Source: Liolophura sinensis (Eukaryota; Mollusca; Polyplacophora; Chitonida; Chitonidae). Taken from it: a stretch of DNA of 64,000 bases. The DNA is taken from the NCBI RefSeq assembly GCF_032854445.1, contig NC_088295.1, positions 88,865,836-88,929,835 of the forward strand. The letters run 5' to 3'. Position numbers and translations under genes: made by a program. Shown here piece by piece: positions 35,633 to 50,600 of this stretch. The notes under the pieces were generated by a model that was not told where the DNA came from, made no database searches, and saw nothing but the letters and a program-made list of their open reading frames with translations. How positions within the stretch are numbered: position 1 is the first letter of the stretch; every line of letters begins with the position of its first letter.

Positions 35633-38600
35633 CTAGAAATAAAACAAACCAATAGGTAACAACCCAGGAACATACATTCAATGTCAAAATGGACTGAAAA
35701 CATCAAATCCACAATGTATGATCTCACATGGTCATTCCCACAAATGCATGTTAACAAAAACAGATCCACAGAAAAACTTTAAGAAGGAACAACAACATAA
35801 TAGTACATGATTTCAGTTGAAACAAAAAGAACTACATGTGCTATAAAAAATAAAACTTTACATATAATGATGTACAATAAATTTTCTAGATTTCCATTTA
35901 GGAAAAATAGATAAGTTCTTGACAAAACATACTTGCGCACATACGTTACTGACAAAACCACCACATCAACAGCAGCTGGTACAACCAAAACGTGATACTT
36001 ACTCTTCAATTTTGTTGACAAGTTTGGAGGGAATATATCCATCCCTGGCTTTCGGTTCTGTCGGGAATTAAAAATACAGACACATATTTTCATGTTCTTT
36101 CCCGAAACATACAAATACACTGTTAACCTTAGTGAGCTAACTGTTGCCTATTTGGCAGCATGATCTGTAAGCTGGTCTCCTACATAAACACCAGCACACA
36201 TCACTGTCAGTAGACAGGTGTCACCTGAGCGAGGTCACAGATACAAGTATGTACAGACTAGCAGGTTCAACAGGATAATCTCTTATGTAAACACTAGTAT
36301 AAAGCATTGTCAGAGGATGACAGCCACCACTCACCAGCTGCCGTTGTATAATACTTGCTGAAGGCATCGTCTTTGGGTGTGTGTGGGTACAGATAGACCA
36401 GGTTAGGCAGGTCCTTGATGCGGTCAGCCAGGCTTCGTATGGCAAAGTCTTTGGCTGTGTATGGGGCAAGGTTCCACACCTGACGGGAGTTTTCACCTGT
36501 GGACACATGGACCTGATTAAAACAGACTACCATTCAAGAATACAGCAAAACATGACACGGCTGAGCACACTGAGGAAACATTTAAACACAATGTTAACAA
36601 ATAAATTCAGAGAATTTACATATTTAAATTCTGAGAATTTATATCCCATCCCCAGTAAAACTTATAGACGGAGCAAGCTCTATTCTTATTTTTTTAACTT
36701 GATCTGAGGAGTAACAAAATAACAACAACAAAAAAACCCCAAAAAACACACACACAGAGAAAGGGTAAAAAAAGATGGGTAAAATCTATTTACCTTTGTT
36801 ATCATAAACATAACAATCCAGGTTTATCTTCTAGTTTTTAGGGAACAAAAATACTACCACTAATGGGCACAGTTTGCATTCAAAAGTAATTTTCCATTTA
36901 AAAACATTCAGAATCTATCTGGGAATTCTGCTGTGTCTGACCAAACCGAAGAGGATGACAACTGATTATGTTCAAAATCAAGGAGACACTCACTGGGTGT
37001 CTTGTTATCCTCTGCCACCCAGGCTATAGTTATCCCCCCTATCTCAGAGTCACTGAACCGCAGTAGGAAAGTGCCATTCTCTTTAGACATCAGCCACTCC
37101 TGAGCCTCTGACTTTCCAATAAAACCACCGATAGAGCTGAAACACAAATCATTCATGATGCATAATACCCATCCACTGATTACACAACTCTACATACAAG
37201 TATATAACCTATCCACTGATTACACAACTCTACATACAGGTATATAACCTATCCACTGATTACACAACTCTACATACAAGTATATAACCTATCCACTGAT
37301 CACATAACTCTACATACAAGTATATAACCTATCCACTGATCACACAACTTTACATACAAGTATATAACCTATCCACTGATTACACAACTCTACATACAAG
37401 TATATAACCTATCCACTGATCACACAACTTTACATACAAGTATATAACCTATCCACTGATTACACAACTCTACATACAAGTATATAACCTATCCACTGAT
37501 TACACAACTCTACATACAAGTATATAACCTATCCACTGATTACACAACTCTACATACAAGTATATAACCTATCCACTGATCACAATACTGTACATACAAG
37601 TATATAACCTATCCACTGATCACAATACTGTACATACAAGTATATAACCTATCCACTGATCACACAACTTTACATACAAGTATATAACCTATCCACTGAT
37701 TACACAACTCTACATACAAGTATATAACCTATCCACTGATTACACAACTTTACATACAAGTATATAACCTATCCACTGATCACACAACTTTACATACAAG
37801 TATATAACCTATCCACTGATTACACAACTCTACATACAAGTATATAACCTATCCACTGATTACACAACTCTACATACAAGTATATAACCTATCCACTGAT
37901 CACACAACTCTACATACAAGTATATAACCTATCCACTGATTACACAACTCTACATACAAGTATATAACCTATCCACTGATCACACAACTTTACATACAAG
38001 TATATAACCTATCCACTCATCATACAACTCTACATACAAGTATATAACCTATCCACTGATTACACAACTTTACATACAAGTATATAACCTATCCACTGAT
38101 CACACAACTTTACATACAAGTATATAACCTATCCACTGATCACACAACTTTACATACAAGTATATAACCTATCCACTCATCATACAACTTTACATACAAG
38201 TATATAACCTATCCACTGATCACACAACTTTACACACAAGTATATAACCTATCCACTGATCACACAACTTTACATACAAGTATATAACCTATCCACTCAT
38301 CATACAACTCTACATACAAGTATATAACCTATCCACTGATTACACAACTCTACATACAGGTATATAATCCATCTACACTGCTCATACAACTCAACAAACA
38401 GGTATCTAATCCATCCACACTGCTCATACAACTCTACACACAGGTATCTAATCCATGCACACTGCTCACACAACTCTACATACAGGTATATAACCCATCC
38501 ACACTGCCCATACAACTCTACACACAGGTATCTAATCCATCCACACTGCTAACACAACTCTACATACAGGTATATAATCCATCCACACTGCCCATGCAAC

Positions 38601-41600
38601 TCTACACACAGGTATCTAATCCATGCACACTGCTCACACAATTCTACATACAAGTATATAACCCATCCACACTGCCCATACAACTCTACACACAGGTATC
38701 TAATCCATGCACACTGCTAACACAACTCTACATACAGGTATATAACCCATCCACACTGCCCATACAACTCTACACACAGGTATCTAATCCATCCACACTG
38801 CTAACACAACTCTACACACAGGTATATAACCCATCCACACTGCCCATACAACTCTACACACAGGTATCTAATCCATCCACACTGCTAACACAACTCTACA
38901 TACAGGTATATAACCCATCCACACTGCCCATACAACTCTACGCACAGGTATTTAATCCATGCACACTGCTAACACAACTCTACACACAAGAATCTAATCC
39001 ATCCACACTGCCCATACAACTCTACACACAGGTATCTAATCCATCCACACTGCTAACACAACTCTACATACAGGTATATAACCCATCCACACTGCCCATA
39101 CAACTCTACACACTAGTATCTAATCCATGCACACTGCTAACACAACTCTACACACAGGAATCTAATCCATCCACACTGCCCATACAACTCTACACACAGG
39201 TATCTAATCCATGCACACTGCTCACACAACTCTACATACAGGTATCTAATCCATCCACACTGCCCATACAACTCTACACACAGGTATCTAATCCATGCAC
39301 ACTGCTCACACAACTCTACATACAGGTATCTAATCCATGCACACTGCCCATACAACTCTACACACAGGTATCTAATCCATGCACACTGCTAACACAACTC
39401 TACACACGGGAATCTAATCCATCCACACTGCCCATACAACTCTACACACAGGTATCTAATCCATGCACACTGCTAACACAACTCTACACACAGGAATCTA
39501 ATCCATCCACACTGCCCATACAACTCTACACACAGGTATCTAATCCATGCACACTGCTCACACAACTCTACATACAGGTATCTAATCCATCCACACTGCC
39601 CATACAACTCTACACACAGGTATCTAATCCATGCACACTGCTCACACAACTCTACATACAGGTATCTAATCCATGCACACTGCCCATACAACTCTACACA
39701 CAGGTATCTAATCCATGCACACTGCTAACACAACTCTACACACAGGAATCTAATCCATCCACACTGCCCATACAACTCTACACACAGGTATCTAATCCAT
39801 GCACACTGCTCACACAACTCTACATACAGGTATCTAATCCATCCACACTGCCCATACAACTCTACACACAGGTATCTAATCCATGCACACTGCTCACACA
39901 ACTCTACATACAGGTATCTAATCCATGCACACTGCCCATACAACTCTACACACAGGTATCTAATCCATGCACACTGCTAACACAACTCTACACACGGGAA
40001 TCTAATCCATCCACACTGCCCATACAACTCTACACACAGGTATCTAATCCATGCACACTGCTAACACAACTCTACACACAGGAATCTAATCCATCCACAC
40101 TGCCCATACAACTCTACACACAGGTATCTAATCCATGCACACTGCTCACACAACTCTACATACAGGTATCTAATCCATCCACACTGCCCATACAACTCTA
40201 CACACAGGTATCTAATCCATGCACACTGCTCACACAACTCTACATACAGGTATCTAATCCATGCACACTGCCCATACAACTCTACACACAGGTATCTAAT
40301 CCATGCACACTGCTAACACAACTCTACACACGGGAATCTAATCCATCCACACTGCTCACACAACTCTACATACAGGTATATAACCAATCCACACTGCCTA
40401 TACAACTCTACACACAGGTATCTAATCCATCCACTCTGCTCATAGAACTCTACTTACAGGTACATAACCCATCCACACTGTCCATACAAATCTACATACA
40501 AGTATCTAATCTATCCACACTGCTCATAGAACTCTACGTGTATCAACCTGAGTTGATATCCCTGCAGAGCAGACATCAAATCACATCTTATCTATCCAAC
40601 ACATCCATAAAATTCACATTAAGGAACTACATCGATCCATTCAATACATCAACTCTATGCATACATGCAGGTGTCTTACCCATCCCCCCAGGGTTCTTTT
40701 AAATGTTCCTTGCTCAGTTTCAAAATAGCATAGAACCACTCCCAAAATGTAAAGGTACGGGCTGCAATCGGTTCCTGTGTGACAGCAAAATACACATACT
40801 TCAAAACATTCACTGTTCCCATACCACTGACATCACTGATAACAGTCATTGATAGTTCCTACCTGGCACATCCTATTATCAGTACACTTTGTGCATGATG
40901 TTTGAATATATTAAACTGTGTAGCAACTATGCTGTATTCTGACCTTTTTAAAATCTGAACGTGTTACATTCTTGCTCCTTTAAACTGTGTAAATATGCCA
41001 TACATGAATTCTGACCTTCTTCCACTGTGTAAGTGTGCAACACTCCGAGTTATTATACTGTGTCCATGGGCCTATGTCCTAACCTCCTTACACTGAATAA
41101 ATGTGGTACGCTATAGCATACTGACCTCATTGCAATGAGTAAATGTTACATTCCGATATTATTTTGCTGTGCCTAATGTTACAATGTGAAATTTTGACAT
41201 TATCACTGTGTCAATATGTTGAATCCATGCCTTTTTACACTGTGCAACTGCATTATATCCTGATGTTATATATTGCCATTTTGCTACAATTTATAACCTT
41301 AAAACACTGACTAAATGTGTTGAATTCCAACCTTATTGAACTGTGACCAGGTGATGGTGCGAGTGGAATAGTCCTCCATGGATGTTCCACCTGAAACCAG
41401 AGATTTTATACGAATACAAAAGCAGAGTCAGTGACTAGGTCAGGTTACCAAATTCTTCACACTCATGAGTTTGCATTTACATCATTTGCTGTTCATCTAA
41501 AATAGTAATGCCCATAGAAGTCTATATCTATGTACTGACACACCATACTCAGCCACTTAATCTTGATGTTGAGATATATATATATATATATATGTATATA

Positions 41601-44600
41601 CAGACTGGAGCAAAATTGTAACGCCCTAGAATACTAGGTTACTAGCTATCCTTTTTATCTGAGGGCATGGTGAAAGGAGCAATGGATGGGTGGAGGCAGG
41701 TAAAACCATCTCATTGAGAACATGACGAATGATCTCACCAAATACTTTGCTGGCTAAATAGTTGAGATTTTCTTGTGTAAGGTTGACACCAACAAATGAC
41801 TTAAACTTGGATTGCAGCATGTCTGCCACCATGGGCCACTGGACTTTGTCCGGGACTTGGAATGGTATACGACCCTAAGAGGAAGAAACAATCACCAAAA
41901 TTAATACAAAAGATAATATTAATGTCTTACAGTGTCAATGATAAGTGTGCATTGTCAATGTACTATGTCTGGGATAAGACTGTAATGTCAGTGATAAATG
42001 CAATGTCAGTGATAAATGAAATGTCAGTGAAAAGTGTACAATGCCAGTGATATGTGTATAATTTCAGTGATTTGTGTACACTGTCATACAATGTGCAATG
42101 TCAGTGTGTATTCTCAGTGTACAATGTTTGAGATAAGAAAGCAATGTTAGTGATAAGTACAATGTCAATAGTAAGTGTGCAATGTTAGTGATAAGTGTAC
42201 AATGTGAAGAATTAAAAACTTCAGTCTGAGATTGATGGTTGGGGTGACAGAATTTTATAAATCCATATGAATGATAAATCACGAAACAAAACTTAGTACT
42301 TACCTGTTGGGAGAAAGCATTATCCCACATGACTGTGGCCAAGGCATTGCACTCCTGATTACCATGAACAGTCACAACCACTGGTAATGACAGGGTCTAC
42401 AACAACAACAACATTTGTTTATTTACCTTTCTAAAACCTCTTCCACAAAGTGGTCGTAGCCTAAGTTGACAGCAATTACCATGGCAACATATGCTTTTAA
42501 CCTGTGTCGCCAAGGTAATTATAATCAACTCAGCCAACAATTTCTTTGTCCAAGCGGCCACTGGTCTTTAATGCTAAACTTCAACAATATTACACCAACA
42601 CATACACTGACGCCACCTGGTCCTTGCCTGAGGAACCAGGCAAAGCATGAAGAATATCATGGCCCCCTGCAGGGTACCTGACAAACCTCCTGACAAAGCA
42701 ACCTCACAAGCCTCCTGACTTAAGGTAACCCCACAAACCTCCTGACAAAGCAACCTGACAAACCTCCTGACAAAGCAACCTCACAAGCCTCCTGACTTAA
42801 GGTAACCCCACAAACCTCCTGACAAAGCAACCTGACAAACCTCCTGACAAAGCAACCTCACAAACCTCCTGACTTAAGGCAGCCTGACAAACCTCCTGAC
42901 AAAGCAACCTGACAAACCCCTGACAAAGCAACCTGACAAACCTCCTGACAAAGCAACCTCACAAGCCTCCTGACTTAAGGCAACCTGGCAAATCTCCTGA
43001 CAAAGCAACCTGACAAACCCCTGACAAAGCAACCTCACAAGCCTCCTGACTTAAGGCAACCTGACAAACCTCCTGACAAAGCAACCTGACAAACCCCTGA
43101 CAAAGCAACCTCACAAGCCTCCTGACTTAAGGCAACCTGACAAACCTCCTGACAAAGCAACCTCACAAGACTCCTGACTTAAGGCAACCTGACAAAATTC
43201 CGGACAAAGCATCCTCACAAGCCTCCTGACTTAAGGCAACCTGACAAAATTCCGGACAAAGCATCCTCACAAGCCTCCTGACTTAAAGCAAGCTGATAAA
43301 ATTCATCACCTTCAGCAACCTGACAAAACTCCTCACTAGGCAAAACCTGACAAAACTCCTCACTAGGCAAAACCTGACAAAACTCCTCACTAGGCAAAAC
43401 CTGACAAAACTCCTCACTAGGCAAAACCTGACAAAACTCCTCACCTTCAGCAACCTAACAAAATTCCTCACCTTAGGCAAAACCTGACAATACTCCTGAC
43501 TTATGCAGCTGAAAAATCAGGAGCTGGTTTTCACCATAAAACTTCAAATATAAAGAATCCTCTGTTGTACACAGATGAAGTCATATTCTTGTTGAATGAG
43601 CCAAACAAGAGCTACAACACAGTCATTGATGACAACGTCTACATAAGCTATAACAGTGAACAAACTTACAAAGCCTAGCGCACACAAGCCACATTTCTTT
43701 TTGAATTCTCAGATCCCAGTGTCAAATGATCTGGAATATCGGTTACCGGGCAACATTTGTTGTCCACTGTGACTCCAACGGCGAAAGTCACATTATATAT
43801 CCAAGGTCATGTGACTGCAGAAAGTCATGTCACACCCACAGTGGATGCCATTTTGTCTACACCGACATCTCCACATATGCTGACTAGTCCTTGTAGATGA
43901 CAACAATCTCACCACATCCAGATTGGCCACACATGGTCTGAATGTGTGTCTGCCTCTGTTGTTTCTGGACTATTTTGTTGCCGTGAATTAAACAAACTGA
44001 ATTTCTGGATCCAGTTTGAAGTCAGGAATTCTTGTTGTGGTTACCCACACATAAACAAAGATTTTGGATGAGGATTCTTTGTTGCCGAGATCAAGATATC
44101 CTGTTTTCTACAACATACCTTGTCAGTGTACGTGTGTGATGGGCTTTAATCAATAGTATGGAAACTGTAACAACAACTGTAAATTGAGCCACATTCAAAC
44201 TTGAGCTGTAATAACTCCTCTCGAGGGAGCCATTGGACAACTTTCAACTCAATACAATGAAGCGTTGTGAAAAAAAGAATACAGAAAACTGATTTTATAG
44301 TCTCCTCTGGTACCGAGAGGGGACTGAAAACTATATAACTGTGAGTGAAAGGCATGAGAATAGGTCAACATAAGATAACTGCAAATGGTTCCTCCAAAAC
44401 TGGGAGAGCTGAAGCGTCACTGACTTACCCACACCCGGAACAACAACTCTCCTCCTCCCAGATCAAAGGAGGATTGGAATAAAATGGAAAATTTATCTTC
44501 AGTCACAGCCTGCAAAAAAAAAAAAAATTTCATTTCATGTTTTACAGATGAAACTCAGCAATACTTCAGCACTGACATTTTCACCCAAATTTTTGCATTT

Positions 44601-47600
44601 TGACACTTAAAACAAAACAACCCAATATGGAATATTGCTTTCCCTCCTGGTCTGAGCTATCAGAATAATGGCTGTGTCCACAACAGATGAAAAATGGTCG
44701 TATTCTTTTTGATAATGGATGAAATGGCCAAACACTTACTCCATAGCTAGTCAGAATAAATCCATGTACCAAGCACAAATTTCAACCTTGAAAAAGAAAG
44801 TGTCTAGAAAACTGTCATTACAGGATGAAAATGCCATAGTTTCATTGAAAATGAACAAAACATAACATACATGTGCAGCCTGAAACTAATCTGTAATTTC
44901 TCATGAAGTCATACAGCTGGAGGCACAAAAGGCTACGTTAAACGTCTCCATAATATATTACATGTGACAGATTATTATTAAAAACCCATTTGGTATTTTC
45001 CTAAAAATCCCTTAATACAATATTAATAATGCGAACTTGGTAACTGAACACTCACATGAACTTCAGCACCTCTACGCTCCGCCCGTTTTATTCTCTTCAG
45101 TTGCTGAAATGAATAAATTACAGCTTCATATAATCACACCGTTGCCTTGCAAGCAATATACAAGGTACATGTAGGCCTACATGTATATCATAGATTTGAA
45201 ACATCTAATAAAGCATGTGTACCGTGTTCAATAAACCAACCTGGCCCAGGACCCAGAAAAGAATGTCGGTTTGTGCAGCAACAACAACAAGAATCTAACG
45301 GTAGTACTTCATTTGTTCATGTTTACAAGTAAGAACATATAAATACACGACCCAAGAAGAAAAACAGCAGGCTCTATTGCCTGAAGAACTAGCTATTTTC
45401 TCCATTTGTTAATATATGTAGCTGTCCACTGTCCAGTAGAGAACACAATCTGACACCAAACAGTGTCCATTGTTTGGATTATGCAAAGTGGATAAACATG
45501 CACTTGATACAATGGGGGGTTTCACTCATTTTTACCATATTTTTACATGTCACTGAAGGTTACACTGAATTTTCTCTGTCTTGTCAGGTTTCTGAATGTC
45601 AAGCCAACTTTTCTGTTGTGCCATGTTTCTGTAGCTAACATTTAATTTTTCTCATATTTTTGCACGCAGTTCTGCAAGGTTCTCTGTCTTATGATGTTTC
45701 TGAAGGTCAAACCCAGATTTCCTCATGTCTAACTAGGTTTTTGAAGGTTACACCAAGTTTTCCTCATGTTTTGAAGGTTGTTCTGAGAGAATATCTGTCT
45801 TTAATACCATGTTTCTGAAGGTTCCAACCCAGTTTTCCTCATATCTAACCATGTTTGTGAACGTTCCACTAGGTTTTCTTCATGTTTCTGAAGGTTGTTC
45901 TGAGAGGATCTTTGTCTTTAATACCATGTTTCTGAAGGTCAAACCTAGTTTTATTCATGTCTTACTAGGTTTCTGCAGGTTACACCAAGCTCTCCTTATG
46001 TTTTTGACGGTTGTTCTAAGAAGGTCTCTGTCTTACCTGGTTTCTGAAGATTACATTTAAGTTTTGCTTATGTTTTTAGAGGTTGTTCTGAGAGGTGCTC
46101 TGTCTTACCATGTTTCTGAAGGTTATACTGAGTTGTCCTGTGGCCTGTTGGTATTCCATGGTTCCGGAATGGTTAAGAATTTCTCCACTTGTTTCTCGTT
46201 CACGGGCATTGTTTCTCTCACTCTCAAGTAGGGAGCGAGCCTGGGCCTCACTAGAAACAACAGTTACATTAAGAAGGACTGATGATAATGTATTAGTACA
46301 GGACTCAAATACTCCACTTAATCTAGCAAACTCCACACAATGCAAACTTGAAAGAATACATTTCTTTGTGCATATGTTCTATTAACACCCCAATATCAAG
46401 ACTTTTATGACAAAAATCTGCAGTCATGTACATGTAGGTACATGTAGATGTAAACCAAATGTCAGGGCATAGTCAGTATCTATCAAAATCTGCCTCTGAC
46501 CTAGCAGGTTTTACCACATACACACTTAATCAATCTTGACTAGGCACATGTATAATCAGCTGATCATCAATTATCTAGAGATGACCAACATGACAAATAC
46601 AAGAACACAGAGTAACTGTCAATCAATGACAAACTCGCATCACCTTATAAAAACGTTGGACAACCTCCAATAGGTTTCATGATTAATCACAGTTTGAACA
46701 GTGCTGTTTACCTTCTCCCATAACTGACTTCCAATGAGCACTTCTAACCACCTTCAACCAACACCTTATACAAAGACTATTAACCAGTTTGAACCAGTAC
46801 TGACCTGATAATGGAAGCCTCTACCTTCAAGGGGTTCATGTGGACGTTGAGCTTACCCCCAACCAGAAGACGGACTGTGGCTGTGAACCTGGAATCTTTC
46901 TTTAACACCTGAGGGGGCTGGTTTTCTACAATAAATGTGCTTCAACAAAACACATGTAATTAATTGCATCTGCTGATCAGAACAAATAGAGCTGCAAGAG
47001 AATACATGACAACCTTAACAGATGTCTAAAAAGATCAGTAACTCTCAATAGAAGTACACCATAGCTTTATGGAGGTCATGGGAAAAGGCTGACATGGGCA
47101 AAAGAATCGATATTTAGTATGGCAGGGTCGATCTTTTCACCAAATTTAGGGACAGGCTGTGAAAAACAGAGATAAATGTATGTGTGCGAATGTTTTCTTA
47201 GGGTTTAGGAGAGTAAGAGAGGAGTCAAAAAAACCAAGTGGATGGAGTAAAGGACACAAAAGACAAAAGTTTCAAGGTGGCTTGGCAAGTGTAGAAGAGA
47301 TTTCCATATCTTTCTCTGAATATGGGTATTGACTTCAGATTGGGGATTCATAAGGGGAGAATCAATCTATGTATCAAAACATACATATAACCTTTTAAAA
47401 TCTTTGGTATCACCCGACCCATGTTCGAGACGGACGTTCTATTAGGCCATCAAAGTGGACTATATATTCATGTCTTAAACAGAGGCTGTGCTGTGATGTA
47501 GATGCTGTCAGATCCAGTTAAGGCCCATCAGTTTCCCCAATTTTCTATCTTATAGACATTAGTTCAACTCATTAGCTTTCTCCTGCTTTTAGTATGAGGG

Positions 47601-50600
47601 TTCAACCAATTGCATGCTACTCGGAATCTCAGAGGGCTTGGGTCCACCAGCTCCACTTTGTAGTATGAGGGCCTAACTCACTGAATGTCACCCAAAGTCT
47701 GAGAGGGCTCTAGCCCACTAGCTGCATGCTGCCTTTACTATGACCCATTAAATGTCATTTGGCATCTTAGTATGTGGCCCAGACTCATTGGATTTTATCC
47801 TGAGTTTCAGGATGTCCTAGTTGTTTCCTGCGTTGATCCTTGGAGTGCCCTGGACCACCAGATCAGACAATGGTTGCCCCCTATACGTCAGCCCTTGGAA
47901 TAATACTCAAAAAGCTCACAGCCTTACCTTGTTACCAGAGAGGAGAGAAGACCTGTGATAGCAGTATCTAGTTTAGGTAAAAGGTTCACTTGTCCTGCAG
48001 GAAGGTCAATTGGGAGGCGTGCCTGTAGCATATCCAGTTTTTTGAGCTGTTGTCTATTCTGCCAGAGGATTTCAGCCAAACTCTCACACCTGGAGATACA
48101 TACAAGTCCAAAATATGGAGATAGTTTAGTAACATCTACAGGTACATGTACCTGGAGAACATACAAGCAAATCATACCAAAGTAGTTAATTATAACCCTC
48201 TATAGGTACCTGAGGAAGATTCAGGTAAAACATAATAAGGTAGTTAACTAACATATAGATGTACATGTAGCAGAGGAACATACATTGTGCAAGTCAAACA
48301 CATATAATATATGTAAAATACAGGTAAAGTGTGGTAGTAGATAATGTCTAGGCAAACCACACAGTCACAGTTAACTACTTGTAAAATGTAACCTGCCAGC
48401 ATAGTTAAACACACAGCCATGAAATCACAGGTGGAATTCAACAACTGTGAAAAATAGACAATACAGACACAGATCAGATACAGGCCAGAAATGTATGTTA
48501 TGCAAAGATACCACAAATACAAGAAACTATAATACTAAAACTAGACTAGATTCCCTGTTACAAGTGGGGGCGGAATATGTCACTGACCATTGCTGCAGGT
48601 TGTCCAGGCTGCCATCAAAGGGAACCCCAATGCCTGCCAGCTGCTGCTTCCTCTTCCACTCCACTAACTCATCATTGATCACCTTGTTCTGCACTTCCTG
48701 GAGCAGGTTAAAGCTGTGGTCATGTTTCTGAGCAAAGCCCTGCCAACACAAGGTACATTTTTTGTTTGTTAATATGGATTCAAGGCACTGAGTACTGTTT
48801 CTCTTCTGTCAGTACTCTATGCATCGCATCGTGAGACTAGGGGAATTCCACTGATCTTGAAAAACAGCGTTTCCTTCTGTGACGTGGCAGTGGTTGTGTA
48901 CTTCATATGTGATTCATGGGCACACATACATGTACACCCACCACTGCCACGTCACAGAAGGAAACGCTGTCACAATTGTGGGTGGACATGTATGTGTACC
49001 CATGAATCACATATGAAGTACACAACCACTGTCACATCACAGAAGGAAACCCTGTCACAATTGTGGGTGTACATGTATGTGTGCCTATGAATCACATTTG
49101 AAGTACACAGTTGCTGCCACGTCACAGAAGGAAACGCTGTCACAATTGTGGTGCACATGTATGTGTGCCCATGAATCACATATGAAGTACAAAGTTGCTG
49201 CCATGTCACGGAAGGAAACACTGTCACAACTGTGGATGTACATGTATGTGTGCCCATGAATCACATATGAAGTACACAGCCACTGCCATGTCACAGAAGG
49301 AAACGCTGTCACAATTGTGGGTGTACATGTATGTGTGCCCATGAATCACAGATGAAGTACACAACCACTGCCACGTCACAGAAGGAAACGCTGTCACAAT
49401 TGTGGGTGTACATGTATGTGTGCCCATGAATCACATATGAAGTACACAGCCACTGCCACGTCACAGAAGGAAACGCTGTCACAATTGTGGGTGTACATGT
49501 ATGTGTGCCCATGAATCACATATGAAGTACACAACCACTGCCACGTCACAGAAGGAAACGCTGTCACAATTGTGGGTGTACATGTATGTGTGCCCATGAA
49601 TCACATATGAAGTACACAGTTGCTGCCATGTCACAGAAGGAAACACTGTCACACAATTGTGACAGCGTTTCCTTCTGTGACGTGGCAGTGGTTGTACACC
49701 CACAATTGTGACAGCATTTCCTTCTGTGACATGGCAGTGGTTGTGTACTTCATATGTGATTCATGGGCACACATACATGTGCACCCACAACTGTGACAGC
49801 GTTTCCTTCTGTGACGTGGCAGTGGTTGTGTACTTCATCTGTGATTCATGGGTACACATACATGTGCACCCACAACTGTGACAGCGTTTCCTTCTGTGAC
49901 GTGGCAGTGGTTGTGTACTTCATCTGTGATTCATGGGCACACATACATGTATACCCACAATTGTGACAAAGGAAAGAACAAATAGGTTCATAGCTTTGGA
50001 CCGTTCTGTTACAGGCAGAAAGGAGCTTTACGAGTTCCCCTCCTATGAAAATAATTACTTCCTTGTAATTGAACTTAAACTTGGGCAAGTTTAGATGATG
50101 GAGAAGATGATAAGAAATAGGTTCAGTACCTATTTCAGTACTTAAGGCGAAGTTGCAACGACAAAATCTGAATACACAGAAAAGCCTATATGGGGTTAAT
50201 TTTGAAAACAACTACACGATTGTCACAAAACTTTAGCATACACATACATCTACGTGGAAAAGCACTATCATGCCCAAACCTACATGTGAATGCCAGTAAA
50301 CATAAGAATGCACAAGATCAGATGATGGGCAATATGCATGGTAAGTTTCATCAAAATCAGCGCAGTACTTTGGGAGGAGAAGCATTGACTAAATCGTGTC
50401 TAAAAACATACAGGGTGATTCCAGTACACTCTGCCCCCCTCACTTCACTCAGGAGGTTGTAAAAATGTCTTTCAAAAAGTAATATTTCTCAACCTTTATT
50501 TGACTCAAAAAATGCACTTTTCCGGGCACCATTTTTAAGCAGGTATAGGAGAGGAACAGTACATAACATGGAGAATATGCCTGTGCTTATGCATATACGA

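Noticed and set aside
38594-40702. 702-codon open frame on + with 14-residue repeats
   Set aside because: It exists because the 42-bp unit is a multiple of 3 and lacks a stop. It is antisense to STAT, lies wholly in intron 16 apart from overlapping the end of exon 16, and has no recognisable domain.
46926-46927. Alternative acceptor for STAT exon 9 (ttattgtag)
   Set aside because: It looks better than the one chosen but would break the frame and remove the TFIVE residues that match STAT5.
49085-49703. Overlapping short - strand frames rich in Cys and His
   Set aside because: They repeat with the 85-bp array and change with its orientation; not genes.
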